In this document: in pieces, positions 1-8,188 of the stretch
Layout: every line of letters starts with the position of its first letter
Numbering within the stretch: position 1 is the stretch's first letter
Position numbers and translations under genes: made by a program
Notes under the pieces: generated by a model
Databases searched by the model: none
What the model saw: the letters and a program-made list of their open reading frames with translations, nothing else
Told to the model about the DNA's origin: nothing
DNA from: Ascoidea rubescens DSM 1968
Lineage: Eukaryota > Ascomycota > Saccharomycetes > Ascoideales > Ascoideaceae
Length of the DNA: 64,000 bases
Assembly (NCBI RefSeq): GCF_001661345.1
Contig: NW_017962927.1
Location: forward strand, 62,001 to 126,000
Reading direction: 5' to 3'

Positions 1-2010
1 TCAAGAGAGTTTGATTTGAAAAAAGTCTTTAGTTATTGAATATGAAGCAGATGTTGATAATTCATTTGAAGCCAAATTCTTTTGTTTGATGAAAGAATTA
101 CGAGAAATATGAGAAAATATGAGAATTTGAAAACAAGTTTGAAGAAACCTAAAGGGCAAAAAAACGAATTAAAAAAAACGATAGATGGAATAAAGTAAAA
201 CGAGATAGCAAGAGTGATCTGGATATATTAATATCTCAATATAATTTGTAAATTGTAAATTATAAATTGTAAAATATAAGGACACTGGATATTTTGGAGT
301 TTTTTTGTCAAATTTAGGAGGTTTAAAATGTGGTTGACACTTGATTATTATTTAGTGAAGCCAAAAATTATTTGAGTGAGTGAAACAGAGCAAATCAGCA
401 GTATCAGTGGTAGTGACCAAACTGGAAGGAGCTGGAAAAGGAGCGAGAAAATGGCAGCAGAAAAAGCAGCTGGAAGAAGAAGACGAAGATGGAAGAGGCA
501 CGATTCCGCTGGTGATTGTGTTCCTGCTTCTGCTGTTTCAACCGATGCTTCTCATCCACGCCGTTAACAGCCTGAAGGAGCTCCCGCATTGGCTGGCCGC
601 AAAACGCTCGCCGCCATGATCCTTCTCCCGCAGCGGCCGGCATCTTCTCTCCTGCCAGCTCCTCCGCCAGCACCGCCAGCACCGCCAGATCGGCCCGCTT
701 CTCCTCGCACCACGCCCTTCACACGTCCCACAGACCTCTTCTCCCGTCGCGCTTCTGGCTTGTCCTTCTGCTGCTGCTTCCTACTGCTGCCTCCGGCGCC
801 CGGCGGCTCCACTCTGAAAACGATGACCGCCACGCTGCGTGGCGCTTCCCCGCTGCAGCGGGACACCGTCAGTGCCTGACAACGAATTCTGGACCCTGCT
901 GCGCGTTTTGCGCAGCGCTCCACTGTGGAACCAGAACATTCTCTATTTTCTGTGTAGTTGTTTTGTTCTTTGTCCTCAATTCTGAATGCTGCCATCGTTA
1001 TCAGTATCAGCGCTAACCACCACAGGTAATGCCGCAGAGGCAGCAGTGTCTCCTTTTCCAGCAACTGCGGCAACTGCAAAGACCGCCAGGACGCGCTGTG
1101 GGTGTGTCCGGAGCGCGTGCTGCTCTCACTGCACTGGGCCTGTCTTCGTCCCACACTTCGGCTTCTAACTGGCATTAGCGAACTTCTGGCCATTTATCCC
1201 TCCATCATAGTTAAACCGGATCGTATTTATTTACGTTATTTAACGGTTTGAATCGAAAGAAAGTACATTTCGTTTTAATTCTTTTAAATATCCATCATAA
1301 AAAAAATATATCCTTTACAGTTGCAATGCTCTCAAATCTCGTCACCTTTCCCAACACAAGTGTGCTGGGCAAGATTTCTTTGGGTCCAAAAAAACATACT
1401 TTCCAATTCTTTTGCTTTTTCAACTCTCTTTATTGAATATGACCTTACCTTGAATAATAATAAATTGCTTGATTTACCATGGTCAATGAAAAATCCCATC
1501 AACTCTTTGGATTTAACATTTATTCGCAAAATTTTAATATTCTTTCTTAATTCTGCTTGGTTATTTGTATTATTTTTTATAAATTTCATCGCTTTTATTC
1601 ATAATTCATAACTTCTAAAAAAAGAAAAACAAACGTCAACATCCAAGATCATCAAAAGAATAACAAGAAAAGAAAAATATTCATGTGTAATAACATTCAA
1701 CTACATGAAAATGCGTCGACGCAATCAAATCTTTTATATTTCATATTATTAAATTTAATTAAACTTACCGGACTGAAAATTAAAGATTATATTTAAATTT
1801 TATGATCTTTATTATATTCAAATTAATTAAAATTATTATAAATTAACTTTTATATCCTATATCTCACTTACTATCATTATTCATTCATTCACTCAACAAT
1901 ATCCTACCGTTATACCACAATATTATATTATATTATATTATATTATATTATATTATATTATATACAAGATAATTTAAGATAATTTAACCGATTTACAAGC
2001 ATTACTAGTA
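1..2010. other. Gene-poor left edge with a GC-rich island
   Basis: No gene is recognised here. From about 480 to 1190 the sequence becomes sharply GC-rich in an otherwise AT-rich setting, and long open frames overlap on both strands (for example 589-879 forward and 564-1193 reverse). These look like by-products of base composition: they overlap each other and have no family resemblance, and the forward one has no good ATG start. The island carries TTCTGCTG-type runs near 526 and 768 and a CCGGCGC word at 793-799, which recur in other 5' intergenic regions of this window. The island may be the promoter of a gene beyond the left edge or an RNA gene, but nothing shows which. The rest is AT-rich filler. 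Confidence 0.6.
1921..1964. repeat. TATTA simple repeat
   Basis: Perfect tandem repetition of the TATTA unit just 3' of the small spliced gene at 2011-2395. It is a plain microsatellite with no coding content. Confidence 0.9.
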
Positions 2011-2395
2011 TTAAAACCATTTGTTTTCTCGGTTTTGTTTCATCTCTTCCTCACTATAATATCTCTTAGCTCCATCTTCTAAAAGTTCTCCTCTTCTCTC
2101 TCCCTGTTCCATACCTAAAACAAATCTTTGATATAGTGGATAACTAGTGATAATAAGTAATGGAATACTGAACAAAATCATCCCCATTCTTTTTTATTAT
2201 CATTAAAATAATTAGTAATCAGAAGTCTGTTGATTTTGTTACAAGTTAAACTAAAGTAAAGTAAAGTAAAGTAAAGTAAATTCAATTCAATTCAATTCAA
2301 TTAAAATCACTTATTAATAATCATACTAACCCATCAATTTTTCTATTGAATCCTTTAGGAACATTGGGAATTTTCTTCTGTTTTCTTGAATTCAT
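2011..2395 (-). CDS. 80-residue single-pass membrane protein, spliced; family not recognised
   Basis: The gene has two exons on the reverse strand: 2395-2331 (21 codons plus 2 bases) and 2188-2011. The 142-base intron (2330-2189) starts GTTAGT, has a TACTAAT-like branch point near its end and ends in AG. Joining the exons keeps one frame and gives 80 residues. Residues 1-22 are basic and proline-containing (MNSRKQKKIPNVPKGFNRKI), residues about 23-45 form one hydrophobic segment with a double proline, and the tail is charged (EQGERRGELLEDGAKRYYSE) and ends KWF. The shape, a short basic N-terminus, one membrane span and a charged tail, resembles small mitochondrial inner-membrane assembly factors, but I cannot name a family. 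Its intron carries TAAAG and TTCAA microrepeats. The donor is not the usual GTATGT, so splicing is inferred from frame and signals. Confidence 0.72.
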
Positions 2396-2880
2396 ATTAT
2401 CTCTGAATATTACTAACCCACCAAACTAGGCTTTGATTATTCTACATCTTCGAGTTATAAGATCATCGCTAGAAATAAAAAAAATAACAACTGTGTTAAT
2501 CACATGCTTTCCAGTTGCTACATATTTCGCATTGCATGCATAATTATCGTCATTCAACGAAATCTTTTGTTATAATTTCTATTTTCGTCGAAATTTCTAG
2601 TTTTTTCAGAAATATCTTTCTGAGATAATCTTAGAACAATAACTAAACAATAATCAAACAATAATCAATTAATTGTAATCACTACAATTAATCATAATCA
2701 CCACAATTAATCATAAAAAACATCAGCTCAAAATGATATATAAACTGCGATTATTTTCATCTACTCCTCGGTTCATTATCATCAATACTAATACTATAGC
2801 TACCAATTATTAACATTAATTTCAATTTCAATCACAAACTAATATTTTCTAACTAAAAGCGAAAAAAATTACCAATAGTA
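2396..2880 (+). promoter_or_regulatory. Remnant heat-shock-type promoter ahead of a broken small HSP gene
   Basis: This gap lies between the start of the small spliced gene and the pseudogene at 2897. GAA at 2590-2592 and TTC at 2595-2597 are correctly phased for a heat-shock element, with imperfect flanking units and more GAA/TTC words to about 2620. A TATATAAA box lies at 2737-2744. The layout fits a former HSP promoter reading right, though two perfect units alone are weak evidence. The same gap must also hold the promoter of the leftward small gene. Confidence 0.4.
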
Positions 2881-2896
2881 CATCTCAATTTCAGGT

Positions 2897-3181
2897 GCTG
2901 AAAAGGATAAAATCAACTTATACTCCGATAGAGAAGCAAATGAGATAACTATCTCCGGTGGAATTGAATCTCATAAGGAAGAAAAAAGAGGTAATTATGA
3001 ATGTCAAGAAAGATTAACTGGTGCATCTTCAAGAACAATTGCCTTGTCAAAAGATGAAACGATCGATGATGAAAACATTTAGGCCAATTATCTAATTTTG
3101 GAATTTCAAGAGTTAAAACCCCATCTTTATAAGAAGAAACCTGAAAATGTTCGTTGTATTACAATTTCAGAAGCTAATTAA
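2897..3181 (+). pseudogene. Broken small heat-shock protein (alpha-crystallin/Hsp20) gene
   Basis: One frame from 2897 to the stop at 3179-3181 reads as the alpha-crystallin domain and tail of an Hsp26/Hsp42-type chaperone. The segment AEKDKINLYSDREANEITIS matches the start of the domain, and a tail of the type LKPHLYKKKPENVR ends with ISEAN. The frame is interrupted once by TAG at 3080-3082, where relatives have Lys in an NIKA-type segment (an AAG-to-TAG change would explain it). The N-terminal region of about 100 residues expected in Hsp26 is missing; no suitable ATG or N-terminal coding is visible upstream. A TTTCAG precedes the conserved part at 2889-2894, so an unseen upstream exon is possible but not supported. 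The frame is otherwise intact, which suggests recent loss. A sequencing error at the TAG cannot be excluded, but the missing 5' half argues for a true pseudogene. Confidence 0.75.
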
Positions 3182-3220
3182 AGAAAAAAAAAGTTATATT
3201 ATCACTATACTATCACTATC

Positions 3221-3290
3221 ATATTATTAAATTATATTATTAAATTATATTATTAAATTATATTATTAAATTATATTATTAAATTATATT
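3221..3290. repeat. 13-base AT-rich tandem repeat
   Basis: About five copies of a TATTATTAAATTA unit follow the Hsp20 pseudogene and separate it from the 3' end of FMP52. It is pure A+T with no coding content. Confidence 0.85.
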
Positions 3291-3414
3291 TTCATTTTAT
3301 TATTTATTTTCTTACTCTACTTTCAGATTTATAGGATTTAATAAATAAAATTGAGATTAAATTTCAATCCATTTCAATTTATCATCATTTTTAGTAGCGG
3401 CGTTTTGATTTCAT

Positions 3415-4137
3415 TCATCTATTCGATTCGATATTCTTGAGAATTTCAGAGAGTTGAGTAGGATTGAGAATTGTAACTTCAGGCTCATCATCTGCTGGAA
3501 TTGGAGTTTTCTCAATTAAATCAACGACAATTTTGCCAATTTCGTAATCATAGATGGGATACATTAAATTATTTAAAAACGTTCCATGAACCTTTTCACC
3601 AATGAACAATACCACATTGTTAAAGAGACCTTTATCTTTTCCTTTATCTCTTTGACCCACTAAGACGCCAGGTCTGATAATAATTGTTCTTGGGAATTTC
3701 AAATCAATGACTTCATCATCCAATTTACCTTTCATTTTCAAATAAGAGAGAGATGAATCCTTATTTGCGCCCATACTTGATATTAAAATATAAGTCCCAA
3801 CACCAGACTCTTTGGCTACTTTAGCCAATTGTAAATTTAAATCATGATCAATCTTATACTGATTGTCAAAACCATTCGCTTCTTTTTTAGTTGTAGCTAA
3901 ACCTGAGAAAAAGATATCAATTTTTTCTTTTGTTATTGTATCTTTAATTATACTATCCCAATTTTCAGAATTCTTTTCAATAATCGAAGTTGTCTTGTTT
4001 GAATAAGATTTTGTTAATAAATCTCTACGAGTGAGAGTAAAAATGTTGGAGAAAACTTTGGATTTGTCAGCTTCTTTGTAAAAACCATTTCCAACTAAAC
4101 CTGTAGCACCAATTATAAAAGCCTTGACAGAAACCAT
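3415..4137 (-). CDS. FMP52: FMP52-like NAD(P)-binding protein of the mitochondrial outer membrane
   Basis: The 240-residue product belongs to the atypical short-chain dehydrogenase group related to yeast Fmp52 and human TIP30/HTATIP2. It opens with a Rossmann beta strand and the glycine motif GATGLVGNG (residues about 10-18). A mid-protein ILISSMGA segment, then YLKMKGKLDDEV with the catalytic-type Tyr and Lys, and IIIRPGVLVG match the family in order. The length agrees with S. cerevisiae Fmp52 (about 230). In yeast the protein is found at the mitochondrial outer membrane and its substrate is unknown. The first ATG is at 4137; the open frame extends two codons upstream without an ATG. It is transcribed away from the zinc-finger gene at 4554, so they share a divergent promoter region of about 416 bases. 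Confidence 0.88.
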   Translation of the reverse strand: MVSVKAFIIGATGLVGNGFYKEADKSKVFSNIFTLTRRDLLTKSYSNKTTSIIEKNSENWDSIIKDTITKEKIDIFFSGLATTKKEANGFDNQYKIDHDLNLQLAKVAKESGVGTYILISSMGANKDSSLSYLKMKGKLDDEVIDLKFPRTIIIRPGVLVGQRDKGKDKGLFNNVVLFIGEKVHGTFLNNLMYPIYDYEIGKIVVDLIEKTPIPADDEPEVTILNPTQLSEILKNIESNR

Positions 4138-4553
4138 TTTCAATATTTATTATGAGTAATTAGTAAATTAGATGTTATAAATTACTAGTATTTGCTAATT
4201 AATGATATACAATCGATGATTGCGAATAAGGAGATGGTAACAAGTGAGAAGTCAATTAACGTCAACTAAAGTCTTGTCTGTGAAGCAAAAAAGACTAAAA
4301 AGAGTCTCAAGTTAAAATCAAAATGAAAATAGAGTTAAAATCACTAAAATATGACATTAATCAAGCCTAGCATTAATTTAGACGTTATTCCAATTCATAT
4401 CTGTACTTGGATCTTCATTTTTGAAGCAGAAACAGCAGAAACAGCATTGGAAGCACTAGGCATGTGACTTCCGGATAAGAATTGGAAATAAACGGCAGGA
4501 AGAATAGAAAAGAAAGCATTGGAAAAATGAGATGGAGTGAGTAGAGAATAGCA
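4138..4553. other. Divergent promoter region, FMP52 / zinc-finger gene
   Basis: This holds the 5' ends of FMP52 (left) and the spliced zinc-finger gene (right). The only notable content is a purine-rich run at 4424-4452 with repeated GCAGAAACA words, a type that recurs upstream of several genes in this window. No clear TATA box is identified. Confidence 0.5.
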
Positions 4554-5146
4554 ATGGGGAAGTACTGGTGTAAAAACTGTAAGATTGTAAGTGGATTGTG
4601 TAGCATTGGTAGACATTTCTTGCAATTATTACTAACATTTTTATTTAGTTTGTGGATGATTCAAAATTGCAAAGAAGAAATCATGAGTTGTCGAATAAAC
4701 ACCAAAGAAATATTCAAAAACTGATTTCGGATCTACATCTGAAAAATATCAAAGAACACAAAATTAACAAGCCAAAGACTTGTAGAATTGAGAAGAGTGA
4801 GAATAAGAATGCCATCAAGATAAAAATCGACAAGGAGTTGAAGAGCTCAACAAAAAGCCATGCCAATGAAGAAAAAGTGAAAGAAGCTGTGATTGGCGCA
4901 TGGGAAGAAGTGCAGAGTACTCGAGAGCGAGAAAACAAAAAAGGAGATGGAAGTGAGGATGTTGCTGGCGATGGTGCTCCAGATGCCAGCTTTGTCTTGC
5001 AAGACAGTGCAAAGAGCTTGGACGAGTTGGCAAATTGGGATTTGACAGTTAATAGAAAGATCACTCTTGCCACTGTAGGAAAAGAAGCACCCAACGTTGC
5101 CCCGTTGTTCAAAAAGAGAAAGACAAGAAGCAGGACGAGGAAATAG
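4554..5146 (+). CDS. U1-type (matrin) zinc-finger protein, WBP4-like splicing factor, spliced
   Basis: Exon 1 (4554-4586, 11 codons) encodes MGKYWCKNCKI. The 62-base intron 4587-4648 has a GTAAGT donor, a perfect TACTAAC branch point (4630-4636) and a TTTAG acceptor. Exon 2 (4649-5146) continues FVDDSKLQRRNHELSNKHQR. The join creates a complete finger, C6-X2-C9-X13-H23-X5-H29, at the extreme N-terminus, as in the fungal relatives of WBP4/FBP21 and other U1-C-like splicing proteins. The product is 176 residues. Its middle is Lys/Glu-rich and its tail is basic (PLFKKRKTRSRTRK), another habit of this family. An in-frame stop precedes the ATG, so the start is secure. Without exon 1 the finger would be lost. 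A role in the spliceosome is inferred from the finger type only, and no WW domain is seen. Confidence 0.8.
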
Positions 5147-5556
5147 AAGAGGTAGAGAGCAGAGAATGCTGCTTGTGCTGCTCTTGCTTCTCTTGCTTCT
5201 CTTCCTTCTAGATCCGGCGCCCGCAGCCTTTGATCCGTGCCCTGTGACCGCTGCGGAAATTTTTCACTGGTTTTTTTCAACCTTGAGTCTAATTTCAGTC
5301 GTTTTGATATTTCAGTATCAGAATAATAACGAAGATACCTATCAGAACAATTTATAACTACTGAGCTCTTTGTTGAATAGAAGAAACCACTGCTTTATCT
5401 TTTATTCATCTTATTATCTCATTTGTACATAGTTACTTACTTACTTTCTTGTTGATATCCTCAAAAAAGTATTAAAGATAGTTCTTATACATACATATAA
5501 ATAACCCCATAATTATTGCTCAATATCACTAAACAGTATTATATCATCCTGTGGAA
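5147..5556. other. Intergenic region upstream of TIM44
   Basis: Tandem gap between the zinc-finger gene and TIM44. The left part (5147-5260) is GC-rich, with CTGCT and CTTGCTTCTC repeats and a CCGGCGC word at 5212-5218. The right part is AT-rich leader sequence. Short open frames here overlap on both strands and are not credible genes. Confidence 0.5.
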
Positions 5557-6942
5557 ATGTATCGATCTTCTTTAATAACATCCAAGTCTTTGCTTAACAA
5601 CAGATTAAATCCAATAATATACAGAAATTCAATTATATCAACCAAACCAACTTCAATAATCTCATCTCAAAGATTTTTGCACAATACTTCTATAATTTAT
5701 CAATCAACAAAGGATAAATCAAATACTCAACAAAATCAAAATCAAAATCAAAACAAAACCCACAATTCTAATAGTAATGCTCCGCCTCAATCTCCAATTA
5801 GTGTTTTCTTTCAAACTTTTAAACAAGAATGGGCCAAAAACGAGCAATTAAAGGATGATATAAAAGCTCTTCAAGATGAAACCGGTAGAATGAGTGAGTC
5901 TGAAGCCTTTAAAAAAGCAAGAGAAGCTCTAGAAAAGGCTCAAAAGGGCACTACAGTTGTTGGGAAAACACTTAAAAAAACTGGTGAAGTCGTTGGTGAT
6001 GCTGCTGTAAAAGCATGGGAAAGTGAAGCAGGAAAAACTACAAGAAAAGTTGTTTCTAAAACTGCAAAGGCAATTGATGACACTATCGAACCTGTTAGAC
6101 AAACTAAAATTTATAAAGATGTCTCCGAAGTTATCGATGATGGTGACTCATCTGCTTATGGTGGTTTCATTGATAAAAAACATCGTAGAGAAAAACGTGA
6201 AATGGATTTCAAATCAGGTAAAAAACACTTACCAATCAAATCAAAAGATGATGTTGGTAACGCATTGGTTAATACTGATTATAAAGTATCAACACCAACA
6301 TTTGGTGAAAAATGGGAAAATTTTAAAATCACTTCTCCAGTCGGCAAAGTTATAGCAGATTTAAGATTAAGATGGGATGAAAGTGATAATGGTTTAGTCT
6401 CAATCGTAAGAACTATATTTGAAAAAATTAGTGGCTTTTTCACTGAAAATGAAAATGCAAGAGTGATTAAAAGCTTTAGACTAATGGATCCAACGTTTAA
6501 AATTGAAGAATTCCAAAAAAATCTTAGGGAATATGTTTTACCCGAAATTTTGGATGCCTATGTTAAAGGTGATGAAAAAGTCTTAAAGACTTGGTTAAGT
6601 GAAGCCCCCTTTAACGTTTGGAATGCATCAACCAAACAATATAAAGAAAAGGGTTCATACTCTGATGGTAGAGTGTTGGATATCAGAGGTGTTGATATTG
6701 TTAGTGCAAAATTATTGCCTCCTGCAAATGTCCCATGTTTTGTTGTTGGTTGCAGAGCTCAAGAAATTCATTTATTCAAAGACATTAAAACCAATGAAGT
6801 CACTGCTGGAACTGAATCAAATATTCAATTGTCAACTTATGCTATCGTATTTACAAGATTACCTGAAAATATGGACGATAAAGAAACCGAAGGTTGGAAA
6901 GTATTGGAATTTGTTCGTGCAGGCTCTCGTTCATTTACTTAG
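5557..6942 (+). CDS. TIM44: Tim44, inner-membrane subunit of the mitochondrial import motor
   Basis: The 461-residue protein tethers mitochondrial Hsp70 and its co-chaperones to the TIM23 channel on the matrix side. Residues 1-50 form a typical targeting sequence rich in Ser, Asn, Arg and Leu without acidic residues, with a likely cleavage zone near QRFLHNTS. A Gln/Asn-rich linker follows, then a charged amphipathic middle region (about residues 85-200) that binds Hsp70 in the family. The C-terminal Tim44 domain starts near SPVGKVIADLRLRW and runs to the end, including the SFRLMDPTF and EILDAYVKGD segments seen in all Tim44 proteins. Length is close to the 431 residues of S. cerevisiae. Translation should begin at the ATG at 5557; the frame is open two codons further but lacks an ATG there. 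MDM38, another inner-membrane gene, lies convergent downstream. Confidence 0.95.
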   Translation: MYRSSLITSKSLLNNRLNPIIYRNSIISTKPTSIISSQRFLHNTSIIYQSTKDKSNTQQNQNQNQNKTHNSNSNAPPQSPISVFFQTFKQEWAKNEQLKDDIKALQDETGRMSESEAFKKAREALEKAQKGTTVVGKTLKKTGEVVGDAAVKAWESEAGKTTRKVVSKTAKAIDDTIEPVRQTKIYKDVSEVIDDGDSSAYGGFIDKKHRREKREMDFKSGKKHLPIKSKDDVGNALVNTDYKVSTPTFGEKWENFKITSPVGKVIADLRLRWDESDNGLVSIVRTIFEKISGFFTENENARVIKSFRLMDPTFKIEEFQKNLREYVLPEILDAYVKGDEKVLKTWLSEAPFNVWNASTKQYKEKGSYSDGRVLDIRGVDIVSAKLLPPANVPCFVVGCRAQEIHLFKDIKTNEVTAGTESNIQLSTYAIVFTRLPENMDDKETEGWKVLEFVRAGSRSFT

Positions 6943-7418
6943 ATAAGACAATTCAAGAACAAAATAACAAATGAAAAGATTTTAAATTTCCAATTGATGA
7001 TAAAATTTTAATTTAATGGTTTATTTTACACTCATTTTTTTTTTTTTCAACATTATCAGCTTTTTTTTTCTATTTCAATTTTATTCTACTATTACATTTT
7101 TTTTTTCTTTTCTCTCTTAATGTTTTTCTCTGTCATAATACTGCTTTTTCATATAAATATATGTTATAAATTTGTATATATCAAATGAAGATTTCCAAAA
7201 ATCACGAAAATATTTCAATTTCTCTTCGGATAAAAAAACCTACAAAAGTTTTCCACCTCGGCTTTCGTTACCCGGAACCATTTTGCTTGAAAAGGCGCAA
7301 AATGAAAAAAAAAACTACCTCTTTCACCCTCTTTGTTTCTCTTCTTCATCCTTAAGAAGATATACGTATAATAATATTTAATTGTAAGTGCTTGATTCTT
7401 TTTCAATTGTGGATTTTT
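6943..7418. other. 3' flank of TIM44
   Basis: AT-rich with T-runs. A TTACCCG word at 7268-7274 matches the Reb1 site consensus of yeast. In S. cerevisiae such sites can insulate or terminate transcription, which would suit the position just ahead of the snoRNA gene, possibly as its promoter element. This is a single short match, so support is weak. Confidence 0.4.
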
Positions 7419-7513
7419 ACTGTTACTGATGAAAAACTTACTCAGCTCACTCTGAGCATTATGCTATGCTGATAACATTCCTATAACAATCATCAAAATT
7501 TCTGACAAACAGT
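7419..7513 (+). ncRNA. snR71: C/D box snoRNA, snR71-type guide for LSU rRNA 2'-O-methylation
   Basis: All parts of a C/D snoRNA occur in order: box C TGATGA (7427-7432), box D' CTGA (7452-7455), box C' TGATAA (7470-7475) and box D CTGA (7502-7505), closed by a terminal stem ACTGTT (7419-7424) with AACAGT (7508-7513). The bases just before box D' read CAGCTCACT, whose CAGCTCAC pairs with GTGAGCTG in the strongly conserved GTGAGCTGGGTTTAG segment of 25S rRNA near the peptidyl-transferase centre. One G-U pair and two further pairs extend the duplex to 11. The fifth base before D' is T and faces the A of GTGA, which corresponds to A2946 in S. cerevisiae, the known target of snR71. The base before box C is C rather than the usual purine. 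The guide before box D has no assigned target. It appears to be a free-standing gene between convergent TIM44 and MDM38. Confidence 0.8.
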
Positions 7514-8188
7514 GTAGATCCAGTTGATTATTGATTTCTTTTGAATATAGTTATTAAAAGGAAAATTAACTAACATTTATAATTGGTATTAGATATTAGA
7601 TACACTTTATATATAGACTAGATAATAAATTTACCATAAAATTCTACTAAATTTTTTCGAAAATTGAAACCTGTAGTTATAGAGAGATTTTACACTCATC
7701 AATAGATAAAAATTACAGATTATGTAAAATTTTGATTTCTTTCAAATAATACTGAAATAAGATAATAGATTATAAATAAAATTTTAAATTATAGATAACA
7801 AAAAGAGAGGTTAAAATATAAAGTATAAAAGTATTTACATGTAATTTTCAAATTGTCTTTAATTTTTTTTTTCCCATTTTCTATGATTATTTTGTATATT
7901 TAATTTTTTTTATTTTCTGAAAAAAAAACTTTCTAAATTGTGCATTGATTTGAAAAATGATAAAATAAGAACAGAAAAAACGATAGAATAGTAATAAATA
8001 ATAATAAAATAAGAGAAAAAAAGGAAAGAAGGGAAGAGGAATAAATAAGGAAAAAAAAAATGATAACCAGTGACAATTAATTTAATGCAAATAAATTGAT
8101 TTTATATTATATATTAATATGTGGGATATATTAATAGTATAATAATAATATAATGAGATAACAAATGGAATATAATTTATGTATAAGA
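7514..8188. other. AT-rich gap 3' of MDM38
   Basis: A strongly A+T-rich stretch between the snoRNA and the 3' end of MDM38, with long A- and T-runs suitable for polyadenylation signals. No open frame, RNA motif or repeat of note is seen. Confidence 0.6.

Noticed and set aside
564-1193. A 209-codon reverse frame and overlapping forward frames in the GC-rich left island
   Set aside because: Frames on both strands overlap, have Ala/Arg/Pro-rich compositional content and match no family. GC-rich DNA has few stops, so long frames are expected.
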